Source of the DNA: Phyto melanocephala
Lineage: Eukaryota; Arthropoda; Insecta; Diptera; Rhinophoridae
Assembly: GCA_941918925.1 (NCBI GenBank)
Contig: OW799234.1
Coordinates: 131,296,895-131,360,894, forward strand
DNA length: 64,000 nt
Direction: 5' to 3'
Shown here: piece after piece, positions 1 to 11,559 of the stretch
Position numbering within the stretch: the first letter of the stretch is position 1
How the letters are laid out: each line of letters opens with the position of its first letter
Notes under the pieces: model-generated
The model's input: only the letters and a program-made list of their open reading frames with translations
The model's database searches: none
Told to the model about the DNA's origin: nothing
Made by a program: the position numbers and the translations under genes

Positions 1-145
1 GTTTCAATGGAAGTTACCAACAACAAGCATACAATAATGTAAACACATACAAAAATAGTACCAATAGTACGATACAACTGAGCTTGTGAATTGAATTACT
101 TGTTCAATCAACAAATATTTAGGATAAAACTTTATTACATATTTA

Positions 146-262
146 GGGTCGTACTCATAAAATATATTTTAGGTTTATTAAAGGCTTATTTGACAGATGT
201 TGTAGAGAAATTTGTCAAATAAGCCTTCAATAAACCTAAAATATTTTTTAGGAATACGGCCC
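146..262. mobile_element. Palindromic MITE, copy 1
   Basis: A near-perfect inverted repeat of about 117 bp. Both arms carry an AATATATTTTAGGTTTATT-like core and AAGGCTTATTTGACA, and the outer ends read GGGTCGTACTCAT and (inverted) GGCCGTATTCC. Related copies lie near 7234, 13099 and 58068, so this is a dispersed, fold-back, non-autonomous DNA element. No coding capacity. Confidence 0.7.
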
Positions 263-502
263 TTATTATTTTAGAAGCAAAAAAAAAAACAAACAAAAAA
301 AATTAATTCTTGAATCTGGAAAAATTTTTCTTTTTCCATCCCTGTATGAATCCAATACACAATTTTAAAACCATATGAAATTAAATTGTATTGTTAGACA
401 AACCAACAACAAGCATACAATACTGTAAACCACATACAAAAATAGTACCAATAGTACGATACAACTGAGCTTGTGAATTGAGTTACTGTTTTCTTTATAA
501 AA

Positions 503-522
503 TCTATATATATAAAAGTGAA

Positions 523-553
<31 letters not shown>

Positions 554-1371
554 TAGTTATAGACTCCGAAACTGTAAAACCGATCGGACTCAAACTTTGG
601 CAAGTTGTTGTACACATTCCAGGGAGTGTTTATGGGTGGCAAAAAGTGGGCGGGGCAACGCCCATACAAAATTAGTTATCAGTTTTAGCTACTTGCACTT
701 GTCCGATTTTTCTGAAACTTTGCACACATATCGAGCTGTCAAGACTTAATAATTTCGTGATAAGAAAAGTGGGCGGGGTCACGCCCCTAAAAAAGTTTTA
801 ATTTTGAGGTACTTTCACTGTACCGATTTTTCTGAAACTTTGCACACATATTGAGCTGTCATGACTATATAATTTTGTGGTTGAAAAAGTGGGCAAGGCC
901 ACGACCATAAAAAAAAGTTATAATTTTGAGGTACTTGCACTATACCGATTTTTCTGAAACTTTGCAAACATATTGAGCTGTCATGACTTTACAATTCTGT
1001 GATTAGAAAAGTGGGCAGTGCTACGCCCATTAAAATTAGTTATAATTTTCAGCTTCTTGCACTAGATCGATTTTTCTGAAACTTTTCACACACATATTGA
1101 GCTGTCATGACTATGTAATTTCGTGATTAGAAAAGTTGGCAGGGACACGCCCATAAAAGCAGTTATAATTTTGAGGTACTTGCTCTGGAACGATTATTCT
1201 GAAACTTTGCACACACATATTGAGCTGTCATGACTATATAATTTCGTGATTAAAAAAGTGGGCAGGGCCACGCCCATAAAAAAGTAGCTTTTTGCACTTG
1301 ATATTTAATTAAAAATCAGAATGCATTTTTATTCATTAAGGGGCGTAGCAACGCGCGCCGGGCTTTTCTAG
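503..1371 (+). mobile_element. Non-autonomous Helitron with internal tandem repeats, copy 1
   Basis: It starts TCTATATATATAAAAG, followed by a (GT)n run, and ends with a small hairpin (GCGT-agca-ACGC) and a terminal CTAG. It has no terminal inverted repeats. The flanking bases are A on the left and T on the right, the Helitron A|T insertion target. The interior holds about six imperfect units of about 110 bp. Each has a GTGGGCGGGGCCACGCCC-like block, a CCGATTTTTCTGAAACTTTG block and GAGCTGTCATGACT. It encodes nothing, so it must have been moved by a helicase supplied in trans. Other copies lie near 14914, 41506, 42266 and 46655. Confidence 0.85.
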
Positions 1372-1944
1372 TTTGTTATACAAATAAATCAACAAGTTTC
1401 AAAAAATGATAGTAACTCAAAATATATTTTTCATAAAAAATATAAAAAAAAATTGAATAAATTTTTTTAATGAATTTGTTAACCATGATACATTTGGATT
1501 TGAAATTCACTTGAAATGGTGCGACAAATAGTTTTTGGTCTAAACTTAAAAATTTAGAAGAAAAAGTTTAGACCATCTTGATGATCAAGTGCGAAATAAA
1601 TATTTTCTAAAATGCCTTTGTGTTCTCAGTCGAATAGTTCTTAATTTGTTTAATAGAAATCAATTTAAGTTTTGCTTTATTTATAAAATGTTCTAAGAAA
1701 ATGTCTTGGTTCATTTGAAAAGTAAAAAACTATCTACAAACGATCTAAAGCTAATGGCATCTGTTAAAGATACACAAGTTCCTTATTTTAATTATTTTTG
1801 CTAAATGTATGTGTAAGTATCTAAAATGTATACATACAAATGTACATATTTAAATTAATATTGTTTTTTGGTCAACAACAAATTTCAAGTTCTATTTGAT
1901 ATCCATCATGAAATATTCTCCAAGTTAAAATACATAAGTACATA
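1372..1944. other. AT-rich intergenic stretch, no gene seen
   Basis: No open frame with recognisable content and no clear repeat boundary. It lies between Helitron copy 1 and the Tc1-like element. Confidence 0.5.
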
Positions 1945-2699
1945 CAGTGGTGGACATTAATCCAGCACATCTTGCATATCATAAATATGTTATTAAATTG
2001 TGCTCTATTAGTAAAACGTTGAATGTTTTTATTTTCATTGGTAAATTTGGACAAGTCAACAACACATACATAACTAGCTATTTGGTTTACCGTTAGACAG
2101 TTTGTATTATTGTAGAAATAAAAAGGGAGTATTTTTTATGTATGGATGGATGTATGTATGTATGTGTGTATTTTCTGTTTGACATGAATTTAGCGCGGGA
2201 TGTGTAAATTTAAAAGAAATACGTTTTTATCATTTCTTTTTCTTAACAAAAAATTTATTTTTTTTCTTAAAAAACTTTATTGAACTTTGAAAAAAAAAAA
2301 ATATGTAGAAGTCATTATGGGAAAAGTTTTCTGGTGCTCTCCAGAAAAGAAAAAACAAAATTAATTATACGAGCAAAAAAAACCGGATTTAAATATTATT
2401 TGTATATTAAACTAGTTTAGGATAATAGTTTAAAATGTTCTTTGGCATATTAAGGTATTAAAAACATCAAAAAGTTTTCGTGAGCTCGTCGAAAGCGAAA
2501 AACTACTTATAAGCTCGATATTATACTTCGTATATTAACTTATTTGTGGATTCCAATTCTAACTATAAGAAAAAGTAGTTATAGGAGCAACATTAAGTGT
2601 GTCTTTTAAGAACATGGAAAAATTGCGTATTGCTCAGAAAAAAACTATATTAAACACAGTTTACAAGGGAGCAAACCAAACATAGGAAAAATAAGCTCC

Positions 2700-3180
2700 G
2701 AAGTAACAAATCTTAGTTTTGTTTGTTTGGTACATAGTAATGAAAAAAGGTATGTATGGTGCCCCAAAAACTTGCAACATACCCCAAAGTACATAATTAA
2801 AATAGTAAAGCATGGTGGGGGAAGCCTACTGACTTGGGCAGCTTCTTCCTGGCACGGAGTGTTGGACACATAGTTCAATTAGATAGAAAAATGGATCAAC
2901 ATGCTTAAAAATAAATTAACAGACTACATGATTCCATTTTAATATGAAAATTGCCACATTTATTAAATTTTATGCAGGACCACGAAAAAAAAGTTCACTT
3001 TAAAATTGGTTTAAAAAATGCTTGGAAGAGAAAAATATAATAGCGCTTGAGTGGCCAGTGCAATTGCCGAATTTAAACCGGATAGAGCATTTTTGGCACG
3101 ATATTGAAAAACATATTCGAGCAGTAAGGACTTTTGCCGAACTATTGCAAAAAAAAAACGCAAAATGCATTTACTACAAA
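2700..3180 (+). pseudogene. Tc1 transposase remnant
   Basis: Translated in shifting frames, the region gives KHGGGSLLTWAASSWHGVL (the KHGGGSxxxWGCF block of Tc1 transposases) and then EWPVQLPNLNRIEHFW. The latter corresponds to the WPAQSPDLNPIENLW block carrying the second catalytic Asp; here that position reads N in PNLN. Stop codons and frameshifts lie between the blocks, so no functional transposase can be made. The reading is cut off after AVRTFAELL, where a mariner fragment begins. Confidence 0.75.
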
Positions 3181-3296
3181 ATAAAAAGTGCGCCATCTAA
3201 CGTTTTTTTTTCAACTAGTGCTTATTTCGTGAATGGTAACACTTAGCTCATGTCTGATTTGACAGATAATTTGTTTTATCCTTCCGCCGAACGAAT

Positions 3297-3741
3297 ATGG
3301 TTGTGTATACGCTTGAACAACGCTGGGAAATATTGCGACATTACTTTGGCCGATTTTGCCAAAAAAAAATCATCTTTTCAGATGAAGCTCATTTTGAACT
3401 TGGCGGGTATGTAAACAAGCAAAATTGTCGCATTTGGGGCACAAAAAACCCGCACGCATACATTGAAAAGCCGATACACCCCAAAACGAGTCACTGTTTG
3501 GTGCGGATTTTCGTCCAGAGGCATAATTGGGCCATTTTTCTTCGAAAATGAGCAAACAGTGGCCGTAGTCAATGGCGATCGTTATCGGGCCATGTTGAAC
3601 GAATTTTTGTTCAAAAAAATTGAAGTGGAGGATATTGGCAACCTTTGTGTTCAACAGGACGGCGCTACGTGCCACACAGCCAAAGCTTCACTTTTTTTTG
3701 CATTTTCAAAAAAAAAAAGATATTTAGCGGACCCTTTATAA
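3297..3741 (+). pseudogene. Internally deleted mariner-family transposase
   Basis: It begins MVVYTLEQRWEILRHYF, the usual start of this transposase group. It then jumps directly to KIIFSDEAHFELGGYVNKQN, so the helix-turn-helix and linker are deleted. The first catalytic Asp (FSDEAHF) and the second (QQDGATCHTA) remain. One frameshift separates the part before about 3470 from VTVWCGFSSRGIIGPFFFEN. The third Asp block is lost after DGATCHTAKASL. This is a dead deletion derivative lying inside the Tc1-like element. Confidence 0.75.
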
Positions 3742-3889
3742 GCCATTTTTTTATAAAATATTGAGGGAAGTTTTATTTTGTATAATATGCGCTAAAGTTT
3801 TGTTCAAATAATTGTCATTTCTTTTTATTTTGATGATATTGGTATGCTTCAATTATGTATGGAACAAAATATCGGGCAAATGGCCGCCG

Positions 3890-4340
3890 CGACCTCGGCG
3901 GCACACCTCCATCCGATGGTCCAAATTTTCAATGACAATGTTTAATTATTGGGCACGATGATGAGTCGAGGTTGACTGCTCTTTTGACACACTATCGCGA
4001 CAGCAATTTTTTCCGTTAAACGAACTAAGAAGGCATTCACAGATGTTTTCACATTTCAGACAGACCTGGGGGCAAATTACGGCATTCGAACGTGATCGAA
4101 ATTTGAAAATTCTTATTAGAATCTTTATACCTAAAGCACAGCGAACTCGATCGTTTGAGTAAAATTTCGATCGTGATCGAATGCCATAATTTGGCCCCTG
4201 TTTTGCTGAAATTAAAATATATTTCACAATTCTCCCAAAAGAGTCACAAAGTGCACGAATAGCATTTTGATTTGAACGCCCATTTCATAATAAGCCTGAA
4301 TAACTTTAACGCGTTGCTCGATTGTGTATCTTTCCATGAC
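3890..4340 (-). pseudogene. Mariner-family transposase remnant (N- and C-terminal ends only)
   Basis: On the minus strand, 4337 downwards reads MERYTIEQRVKVIQAYYEMG, a typical mariner-group N-terminus. Near 3930-3895 the same strand reads RMEVCRRGRGGHLPDILFHT and a stop, a typical C-terminus. The catalytic middle is missing and a 130-bp MITE (4068-4198) sits in the gap. It belongs to a different subfamily from the plus-strand relic at 3297. Confidence 0.65.
4068..4198. mobile_element. Palindromic MITE with GATCGAAATTT arms
   Basis: The left arm starts GGGGGCAAATTACGGCATTC and the right arm is its near-perfect inverse (ending TTGGCCCC). Total length is about 131 bp, inserted within a mariner relic. 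Confidence 0.65.
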
Positions 4341-4690
4341 TCCAATTGAATTAGTCTGAAATTGAGAAATGTCACATGAAATGCAGAAAAAACTTGACAT
4401 TTAGGTGTGGTTCACATTCAACATCGGCCCTTAAAATTTAACCACCTTTTATATTTCGACTGTAAAAAACACCCAATCAATCAATAAAATATTTTTCAAG
4501 TTTTTTTTTTAAATTATTGTTAAATGAAATGAAGTTTTATTTGAATAATATGAGTGCGTTAAATTCATGACCACCACTGTACGTGTGTACAAACGAATGA
4601 CCTTTATTCAATGTGAGTAATTTTAACAAGAATAACGATTAAATTAAAATAAAATTCAAATTTTAGACACAAACAAACAAATAATAACAA

Positions 4691-5570
4691 CAAGTAAGAG
4701 CGCTATATTCGGCCGTGCCGAATCTTATATACCCTTCACAACGTGTAGTCATGCAATAACAGTAGTTTGTATCACCATTCATCTCATATGAAATACGTAC
4801 ATACATATAAAAAATATACATATATAAAAAACATCCCATTGTAAAATTATAAATTTACGTATGTATGTTAAAAAAAAATAAAAAAAAAATTTAAAAAAAA
4901 AATTTAAAAACAAAATTAAAAAAAAATTAAAAAAAAAATTTTAAAAAAAAAATTTTAAAAAAATAATTAAAATATATATAATTAATATAAAACAAAAAAA
5001 AATAAAAAAAAAAATTAAAAAAAAAAAATAATAAAAATATAAATAATATATTAAATAAAAAATAAAAAAAAAATAAAAAAAAAATTAAAAAAAAAAATTT
5101 TAAAAAAAATTTTTAAAATATAAAAAATTTTTTTTTTTGGCTCAGCTGGGATTCGATCCCACGTTTACTTTAGCCAATATACAAGTTTGTATGTATGTAT
5201 GTTGTTGTTGTAATGTTGTTTTTGTGAAAAAAAAATCGAGGTGGTCGTGGGTTTTTGCTCATATCTCAGTTGTTTATGTACCGATGTTTCTGATTTTCAA
5301 TAGCGATATACTCCCGAATATTTCTGATATTTTAATACCTCACCCGGGTCCAAGTGATGTCGGGGGGCTTCAAAAAGTTGATTTCAACATACACACGGAC
5401 AGACGGTCAGACGGACAGACGGACAGACTGACAGAGCTTAATCGACTTCCCTATTCATAAGCTTTCAGAAAATATATACTTTATGGGGTCGGAAATGAAA
5501 ATTGTAGAAATTTCACACGGAATGACAAACCTATATATACCCTTTTTCACTGTGTGAAGGGTATAATAAT
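4691..5570 (+). mobile_element. 'CAAGTAAGAG' AT-rich repeat, copy 1
   Basis: One end is CAAGTAAGAGCGCTATATTC followed by a GGCCGTGCCGAATCTTATAT block. The centre is long A/T homopolymer runs. Then come a TGGCTCAGCTGGGATTCGAT block, (GTAT)n, and an end rich in CAGACGGACAGACGG, finishing CACTGTGTGAAGGGTATA. The last segment is a short hairpin. TGGCTCAGCTGG matches the pol III A-box consensus, and GGATTCGATCCC beside it resembles a B box, but the two are adjacent rather than separated as in a tRNA. No protein is encoded. Class uncertain (SINE-like or DNA element). Confidence 0.7.
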
Positions 5571-6836
5571 AAGAAAAAAGAGTCTAATTGGGGTTAACAT
5601 GCGACAAAATCAATAGAAACTAACAAACACTCTAATCATATATATATATATGCATGTATGTGTGTATGAAAAAAGTAGACAAATTCAAATAATTATTTTA
5701 TCCAGATAGAAGTCAGTCACATTTTGTTTTTTTTTCAGTTATAAAGAAATAATTATATATCAACAGAGAGATATTGTGTTAAAATATGAAACAATATTGT
5801 GGTTAATAAAATTTAAATTAAAAACAAATATTTGTACAAATATAATAACAATGAAAATTTATAGTTTTAAATCAAAACAAGACACTTTCCACTTGACTTA
5901 ATCTAAACATAAGGGTGTAACTTTTCTTTTAAGTTTTGAAAAAAAAAAACCTAGTAAAATCAAATAATTTATTAAAAAAGCTCACAACTTAAATTGAAAG
6001 TTGACATAGTTTATATTTTCTCAATGATTTAACTACAGCAACTTTTCTTTTTTATATGTTTATGTATATACCAGCTAACACGGTGCGCTTCTTTACACCC
6101 ATCAGGAAATTTTTATTGATTTATTTACATTTATACGTAATTGTTTTATATATATATGTATATGTATTACCCAATACATATACATTGGGGTCGAAAAGGG
6201 GCCCATTTATGGAAGAGGTCTGCTTTGACATCCCCTCTACATGTATATATGTATATGCATGTGTAATTTTAATTTTTTTAATTTAAAGTGATTTTTTTAA
6301 ATGCAGTTTATTGATATTTTATATTTTTTTAGATTTTAAGATTTCAGTTATTCAGCTCATTAAAATTTTTAAGCTCTCCTACATTATGTGGATAATGAAA
6401 AAACAGAAATACATTGCCTTTTCCAAGGCATATTCATACAGTTATAGGCAACGACGAATTGATACAACAGGGCAACTTTTTGGGGAATGTTTTCGGTCAA
6501 GACCAATTCGTGTTCAGGGATGGTAAAGTTGTTATAATATGTTTACTTTAATAAAATTTGATTAAAAAAATTTGAATATATATTTGTGAAACACATTATA
6601 AATGTTGCAAAATTTGGTAAATTTATTATTAAAAAGCACACTTAAGTTAGTTTTTTAATTCCGAAATTTAAATTTTATTTTCCATTCTTGCATTAATATC
6701 AAATTAAGGCGAATATAAGAAATGTTTAAAAATATTTTTCTTGTTTTTGTTTTTTTTTTCAAAAAACTTTTTTATTCTTATATATTTTTTAAAAATTTTC
6801 TTGTAGTTCGAATTTAATATTTGTATTTATTTGAAA
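5571..6836. other. AT-rich stretch; contains a dispersed repeat shared with 62.3 kb
   Basis: No convincing gene. 6518-6722 is clearly related to 62268-62452 (shared TACACTTAAGTTAATTG-like and AATTTGGTAAATTTATTAT-like blocks), so it is an old dispersed repeat. Short open frames near 6056 and 6311 show no domain or splice support. Confidence 0.5.
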
Positions 6837-7125
6837 CTAGCTTCTGCCGCGACTTCGTCTGCGTAGTTATCGGAATAAAAGGTAGACTTAGTATTAACAA
6901 CAAAAATAAAAATATTTACAACACAAACAACCCGTTTAGGATGTGTGATGATGAGTTTGCAAACGACTTCGCCTGGTTATCGTGATAAAAAGTAGCCTAT
7001 GTGTTAATCTAGGTTGTTATCTAATTATGTATCGAATTTTATTTAGTTCCGTTCAGCCGTTTTTGCGTGATTGAGTAACAAATATCCAAACATACAAACA
7101 TTCACATTTATTATATTAAGTAGGA
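6837..7125 (-). mobile_element. Short non-autonomous Helitron
   Basis: Read on the minus strand it starts TCCTACTTAATATAATAAAT and ends CTAG. The flanking plus-strand bases are A (6836) and T (7126), the Helitron A|T target. The interior blocks TGCCGCGACTTCGTCTGCG and TAGCCTATGTGTTAATCT resemble a repeat family I recall from other insects. About 289 bp, non-coding. Confidence 0.7.
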
Positions 7126-7233
7126 TTTTATTTTAAAAATGTTCATAAAAGTACATATTATGTATTATTTTTGGCATAAGTTAATTTTTATATAAACTAT
7201 TATACAATTAAATTTAATTGTAAGTAAAGTATA

Positions 7234-7352
7234 ACTGCCGTATTCATAAAAAATATTTTAGGTTTATTATGGGCTTAGATGACAGATATTGTAGACAAAT
7301 TTTTCAAATAAGCCTTCAATAAGCCTTAAATATTTTTTATGAATACGGCAGT
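7234..7352. mobile_element. Palindromic MITE, copy 2
   Basis: Ends ACTGCCGTATTCATAAAAAA and its inverse. It shares the same TTTTAGGTTTATT and GCCTTCAATAA arms as the copy at 146-262. Confidence 0.7.
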
Positions 7353-7434
7353 AAAAGTATACTGAAAAAAACAATCCCATAATAGTTTTAGGAAGTACAA
7401 TAATTTGTATAAAAAAAGAATGTAAATTTAATTT

Positions 7435-8273
7435 TACCCTTCACACAGTGAAAAGGGGTATATATAGGTTTGTCATTCCGTGTGAAATTTCTACAATTTT
7501 CATTTCCGACCCCATAAAGTATATATTTTCGGAAAGCTTATGAATAGGGGAGTCGATTAAGCTCTGTCAGTCTGTCCGTGTGTATGTTAAAATCAACTTT
7601 TTGAAGCCCCCCGACATTGCTTGGACCCGGGTGAGGTATTAAAATATCAGAAATATTCGGGAGTAGATCGCTATTGAAAATCAGAAACATCGGTACATAA
7701 ACAACTGAGATATGAGCAAAAACCCACAACCACCTCGATTTTTTTTCACAAAAACAACATTGCAACAACAACATACATACATACAAACGTGTATACTGGT
7801 TAGAGAAAACGTGACATCGAATCCCAGCTGAGCCAAAAAAATTTTTTTTTATATTTTTTTTAAATTTTTTTTTATCTTTTATTTAATATATTATTTATAT
7901 TTTTATAATTTTTTTTTTAAATTTTTTTTTAAATTTTTTTTTATTTTTTTTTTGTTTTATATTTATTATATATATTTTAATTATTTTTTAATGTTTTTTT
8001 AAAATTTTTTTTTTAAAATTTTTTTTTTAATTTTTTTTTTGATTTTTTTTTTTGATTTTTTTTTTAATTTTTTTTTTTAACATACATACGTAAAGTTATA
8101 ATTTTACAATCGGTTGTTTTCATATATGTATGTTTTTATATATGTATGTTTTTTATATGTATGTACGTATTTCAGATGGGATGAATGGAGATACAAACTA
8201 CTGTTATTGCATGACTACACGTTGTGAAGGGTATATAAGATTCGGCACGGCCGAATATAGCGCTCTGACTTGT
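7435..8273 (-). mobile_element. 'CAAGTAAGAG' AT-rich repeat, copy 2
   Basis: A complete copy in reverse. It begins TACCCTTCACACAGTGAAAA, passes the CAGTCTGTCCGTG region, the CGAATCCCAGCTGAGCC block and a long T-rich core, and ends at CTGACTTGT. About 839 bp. Confidence 0.75.
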
Positions 8274-8371
8274 TTTTTTATATATTTTTTGTAGACGTTA
8301 GTATTATGTTTTTTAAAGAATTACTAAATGTTTGTACGCCTGTCATGCTTTTAGAAAATTATGACGTCGTA

Positions 8372-9268
8372 ACATATGGGCATTTCCATGTCATCGTACG
8401 TGACATTTATACTCCTATAAAGTGGAGTAATTTTTGCAAAAGTAAGAGTAACTGAAACAAAATTAAATCTTTATGTTTAATTCAAAGGGTACTTTATTTT
8501 AAAAGAAATTATTATTTTCGAATCATTGTTGTCTACGCACGTGACATAAACCAGAAGTGATTTTGAGATATATATGGATATATAAAAAAATCTGCGAGTC
8601 TTGGGAGGTATTTTTTCTTTTTTTAATTTCTTACCCTAAACCAAATATTATTCATTAAAAATCCATCATACTTAATTTAAAACAATCTTTAAATGATTTT
8701 ATAATAAATTCAATTTAATATCGTTCGTGAAAGATCGTACGTGACAGATTTTTCTCTAATAGTATTCTTAGGTAATAAAATTTATATAACATTAAAAAAC
8801 AAAGAAAAACAATTAAATTCTAAATTAGGTGCTCTTGTGACTGTTCAAATACGAATGACGGAGGCAAATAATGTTTTTGCACTACGTACGTGACATTAAA
8901 ATAACATCCAAGGGAAATAAAAAAAATAAAAAAAATACCGCTAATTGGACTCTATATTTTCTTTTTTCTTATGGATCTTGTTAATTGCTGTTGTTACCTT
9001 AATTTTAAAGCATATTTACAATTAAAATTTATTTTTACAATTTAATCGCTAAAAAAAAAAAATAGTTGATTGAAATTCTTTAAAAAAAGTCAAAGAGATA
9101 ATCAGATTAAACTCTTATTATTGCTCTTGAAATAATTTTATAAGCTTTTAATACCTGCGCATAGTAAAATTTGAGTGTTTTTTTTATCAATAAACTTATA
9201 TTGAAAAACTTTCAAGAGTTTTTATTTTTACAGTCGTGGTTGACATATTCATGGAAATGTCCATATGT
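8372..9268. mobile_element. DNA element with ACATATGG...CATTTCCATG ends
   Basis: Terminal inverted repeats ACATATGGGCATTTCCATG and (inverted) ACATATGGACATTTCCATG are flanked by TA. The left half carries four copies of CGTACGTGACA or one-base variants, at 8395, 8536 (CGCACGTGACA), 8736 and 8885. No transposase frame is present, so it is non-autonomous. Confidence 0.65.
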
Positions 9269-9376
9269 TATATATAAGAAAGAAATTAATAGCAGATTTT
9301 ACAACTTAACTCCGTGATTTAAGAAGTCTTTCATAGGTTAAAGTCGCAAAAAAAAAAGTGTTTTTAACATCTCTAA

Positions 9377-9582
9377 CAAGGCATATTTATTCATCAGGTA
9401 ATTGCAGTTCGGAGAGAATTTTTTTGTTTATATTTTTTATATATAAAGTTCGACATTTGAGATAAATTAGAAGAGAGAACATTTTTTTTTATTTTTGCAT
9501 TTTGACCGCTGAAACTAAAAAAAGTGTTGAAAAAAATAATCAGCTGACGAATCAAGAGTACCTGATGAATAAATATGCCTTG
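9377..9582. mobile_element. MITE with CAAGGCATATTTATTCATCA ends
   Basis: About 206 bp with 24-bp perfect inverted termini and subterminal TGCAGTTCGGAGAGAATT. A second, left-truncated copy lies at about 58230-58371. Confidence 0.75.
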
Positions 9583-9690
9583 ATCTCTAACTATGTTTTA
9601 AAGTAATTTTGTAATTTACTTATAGCTTAGAGCTTCGCTATATACAATGTTTAACGTTTTATTACTATTATTTTTTGGTAATAAAATAAA

Positions 9691-9910
9691 CTGGATTTCC
9701 CGATTTCCTACTCGTGATAAGCCAACATAGAGTTGATTATACCTAAAACATGCTTAACGAAGGTCGACACCAACGAAAGAAAAGGTTTTTATTGAGACTT
9801 ATTAACTGTTATTGCATAAGATGTTTTTAGCGAAAACTGTAGCCTTTGAAAGGTATAGGCAAGTCTGTAAGAATCATAAGAATTCTCGGTATGTTTGCAA
9901 GCTGGCCGGT
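9691..9910 (-). pseudogene. Helitron helicase (PIF1-like) C-terminal relic
   Basis: On the minus strand, broken frames read IPRILMILTDLPIPFK, then SYAITVNKSQ, then GVDLR, CFRYNQLYVGLSRVG. These match in order the C-terminal helicase motifs of Helitron and other PIF1-type helicases (the INKSQG block and the (G)QLYV-SRV block). Stops and frameshifts interrupt it and nothing upstream of these blocks is recognisable. It shows that autonomous Helitrons once resided here, which could explain the non-autonomous copies nearby. Confidence 0.6.
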
Positions 9911-10352
9911 TGTAGGCCATTAAGAAAAGTTGTTTTCTTTTAATTCTTTTATATGTAGCCATTCCACATGTAAGGAGGTGTTTAAATTTCTTTACAACTG
10001 TTTGGAATACACACTACCATTTAATTTTACATACTTACATATAAAATTAATTTAGTTAGACTTTGCACCCCAACAAAAAAAAATTTTTAAGCTCATACCA
10101 TTCCCAAAAACCATTTTTTAGTTACACCCAATGGCTTGTGATAAAATTTGGTTATCGCCCTAATAAACATACTTATGTACATACATACGTGTAATCTATA
10201 AATTAGAAAATTTCAAATTGATTAATTAGTATTTCTACATTTAAACACTACATATATACTTGTATATACACAATACATTTGACACATACTACAGTAAAAT
10301 ACAGACACTGATTACTAATTTTTGCAATTATTTTGTAGACGTTTAATTTTTT
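9911..10352. other. AT-rich stretch, nothing recognised
   Basis: No open frame with domain content and no repeat boundary that I can define. Confidence 0.4.
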
Positions 10353-11042
10353 TATACCCTTCACCTGTGGTGCACAAGGGTATATATAGCTTTGTCATTC
10401 CGTTTGTAATTTCTACAATTTTCATTTCCGACCCCACAAAGTATATATTTTCTGAAAGCTTATGAATAGAGGAGTCGATTAAGCCCTGACAGTCTGTCCG
10501 TCTGCCCGTCTGTCCGTTTGTTGGTTGAAATCAACTTTTAGAAGCAACTATATGTTCCTCAGATCTGTATATGGTATCAATCTCTTGGAAATATCCAGGA
10601 ATGAATCGCTATTGAAATTCAGCACAATCGCCCCATAACTTTCTGAGATATGAGCAAAAAACCACGACCACCTCGTTTTTTTTCACAATTACAACAACAA
10701 CATACATACATGTAAAAAACATACCAAACAAAAAAAATTATAAAAAAAAAATATTAAAAATAAGAAAAAAATAATAAAAAAAAAAACTACAAAAAAAAAA
10801 TTTTTTAAAAAAATTTAGAAAAAATATAAAAAAAAATAATAAAATATAAATAACATATTAAATAAAATAAAATAAATTTTTTTTGGCTTAGCTGGGATTC
10901 GATGCCACATTTATTCTAACGTGTACGTATGCACGTATTTTATATGGGATGAATGGTGATACAAACAGTTGTTATTGCATGACTACACGTTGTGAAGGGT
11001 ATATAAGATTCGGCACGGCCGAATATAGCACTGTTACTTGTT
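10353..11042 (-). mobile_element. 'CAAGTAAGAG' AT-rich repeat, copy 3
   Basis: Reverse copy. It begins TATACCCTTCACCTGTGGTG (a variant of the hairpin end), has the TCTGTCCGTCTGCCCGTCTG block, a short A-rich core, GGCTTAGCTGGGATTCGATG, and ends CTGTTACTTGT. In this copy the GGCTTAGCTGGG block appears in the opposite orientation to copy 2, so the core may be rearranged. Confidence 0.65.
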
Positions 11043-11559
11043 TTTAAATAATATTATTTAACTAACAAATATTATTAGTTTTTTACGAGTCTTAAAATAG
11101 AAAAGAAATTTACGTATTTATTTAGCAAAACTTTTAGGTCTAAGTGTAAGTAGTAGTATTTTTTAGTTGTATAATAAGCACTTAGTTAATTATCTATTTT
11201 TAATGACAGAGCCCGGTGTGATTCTCATACAAAAATACTACAACTACTCGTATTACAAAAATTTCCTAGATATCATCTATAATTCTACACAGTCAAATAA
11301 AATTAATTATTTCAAACAACAACACAGAAGGACAAAAAATTTATACTTAAATCAGCATTTTACCAATCCGAGTTTAATTTAAGAGGGGTTAAAGTTTCTC
11401 CCACTTTATAACATTCTTATGGTGAGTCAACAATTATGTCTCGGACCCGTTTTGTACAGCGCGGTTTTCGGCTAATTGGGTTTTCCAGGCAGGATCGAAC
11501 TATTTTCACCGGCAGCAAATGAACTTATAAAGTTCATAGTTATATAATGAACTTATAAG

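Larger units (their letters stand above)
1945..4579 (+). mobile_element. Tc1-like transposon, degenerate, with other elements inserted
   Basis: The ends are inverted repeats: CAGTGGTGGACATTAAT on the left and, on the right, the inverse of CAGTGGTGGTCATGAAT. Each is flanked by TA, the target duplication of Tc1/mariner elements. Inside on the plus strand is a broken Tc1 transposase. The Tc1 reading is interrupted by two mariner-family relics near 3.19-3.76 kb and 3.89-4.34 kb. The element is therefore an old insertion that later became a landing site. Confidence 0.75.

Noticed and set aside
5141..5165. tRNA gene from A-box and B-box-like words
   Set aside because: The boxes abut with no room for the anticodon arm and no cloverleaf can be drawn; part of a dispersed repeat.
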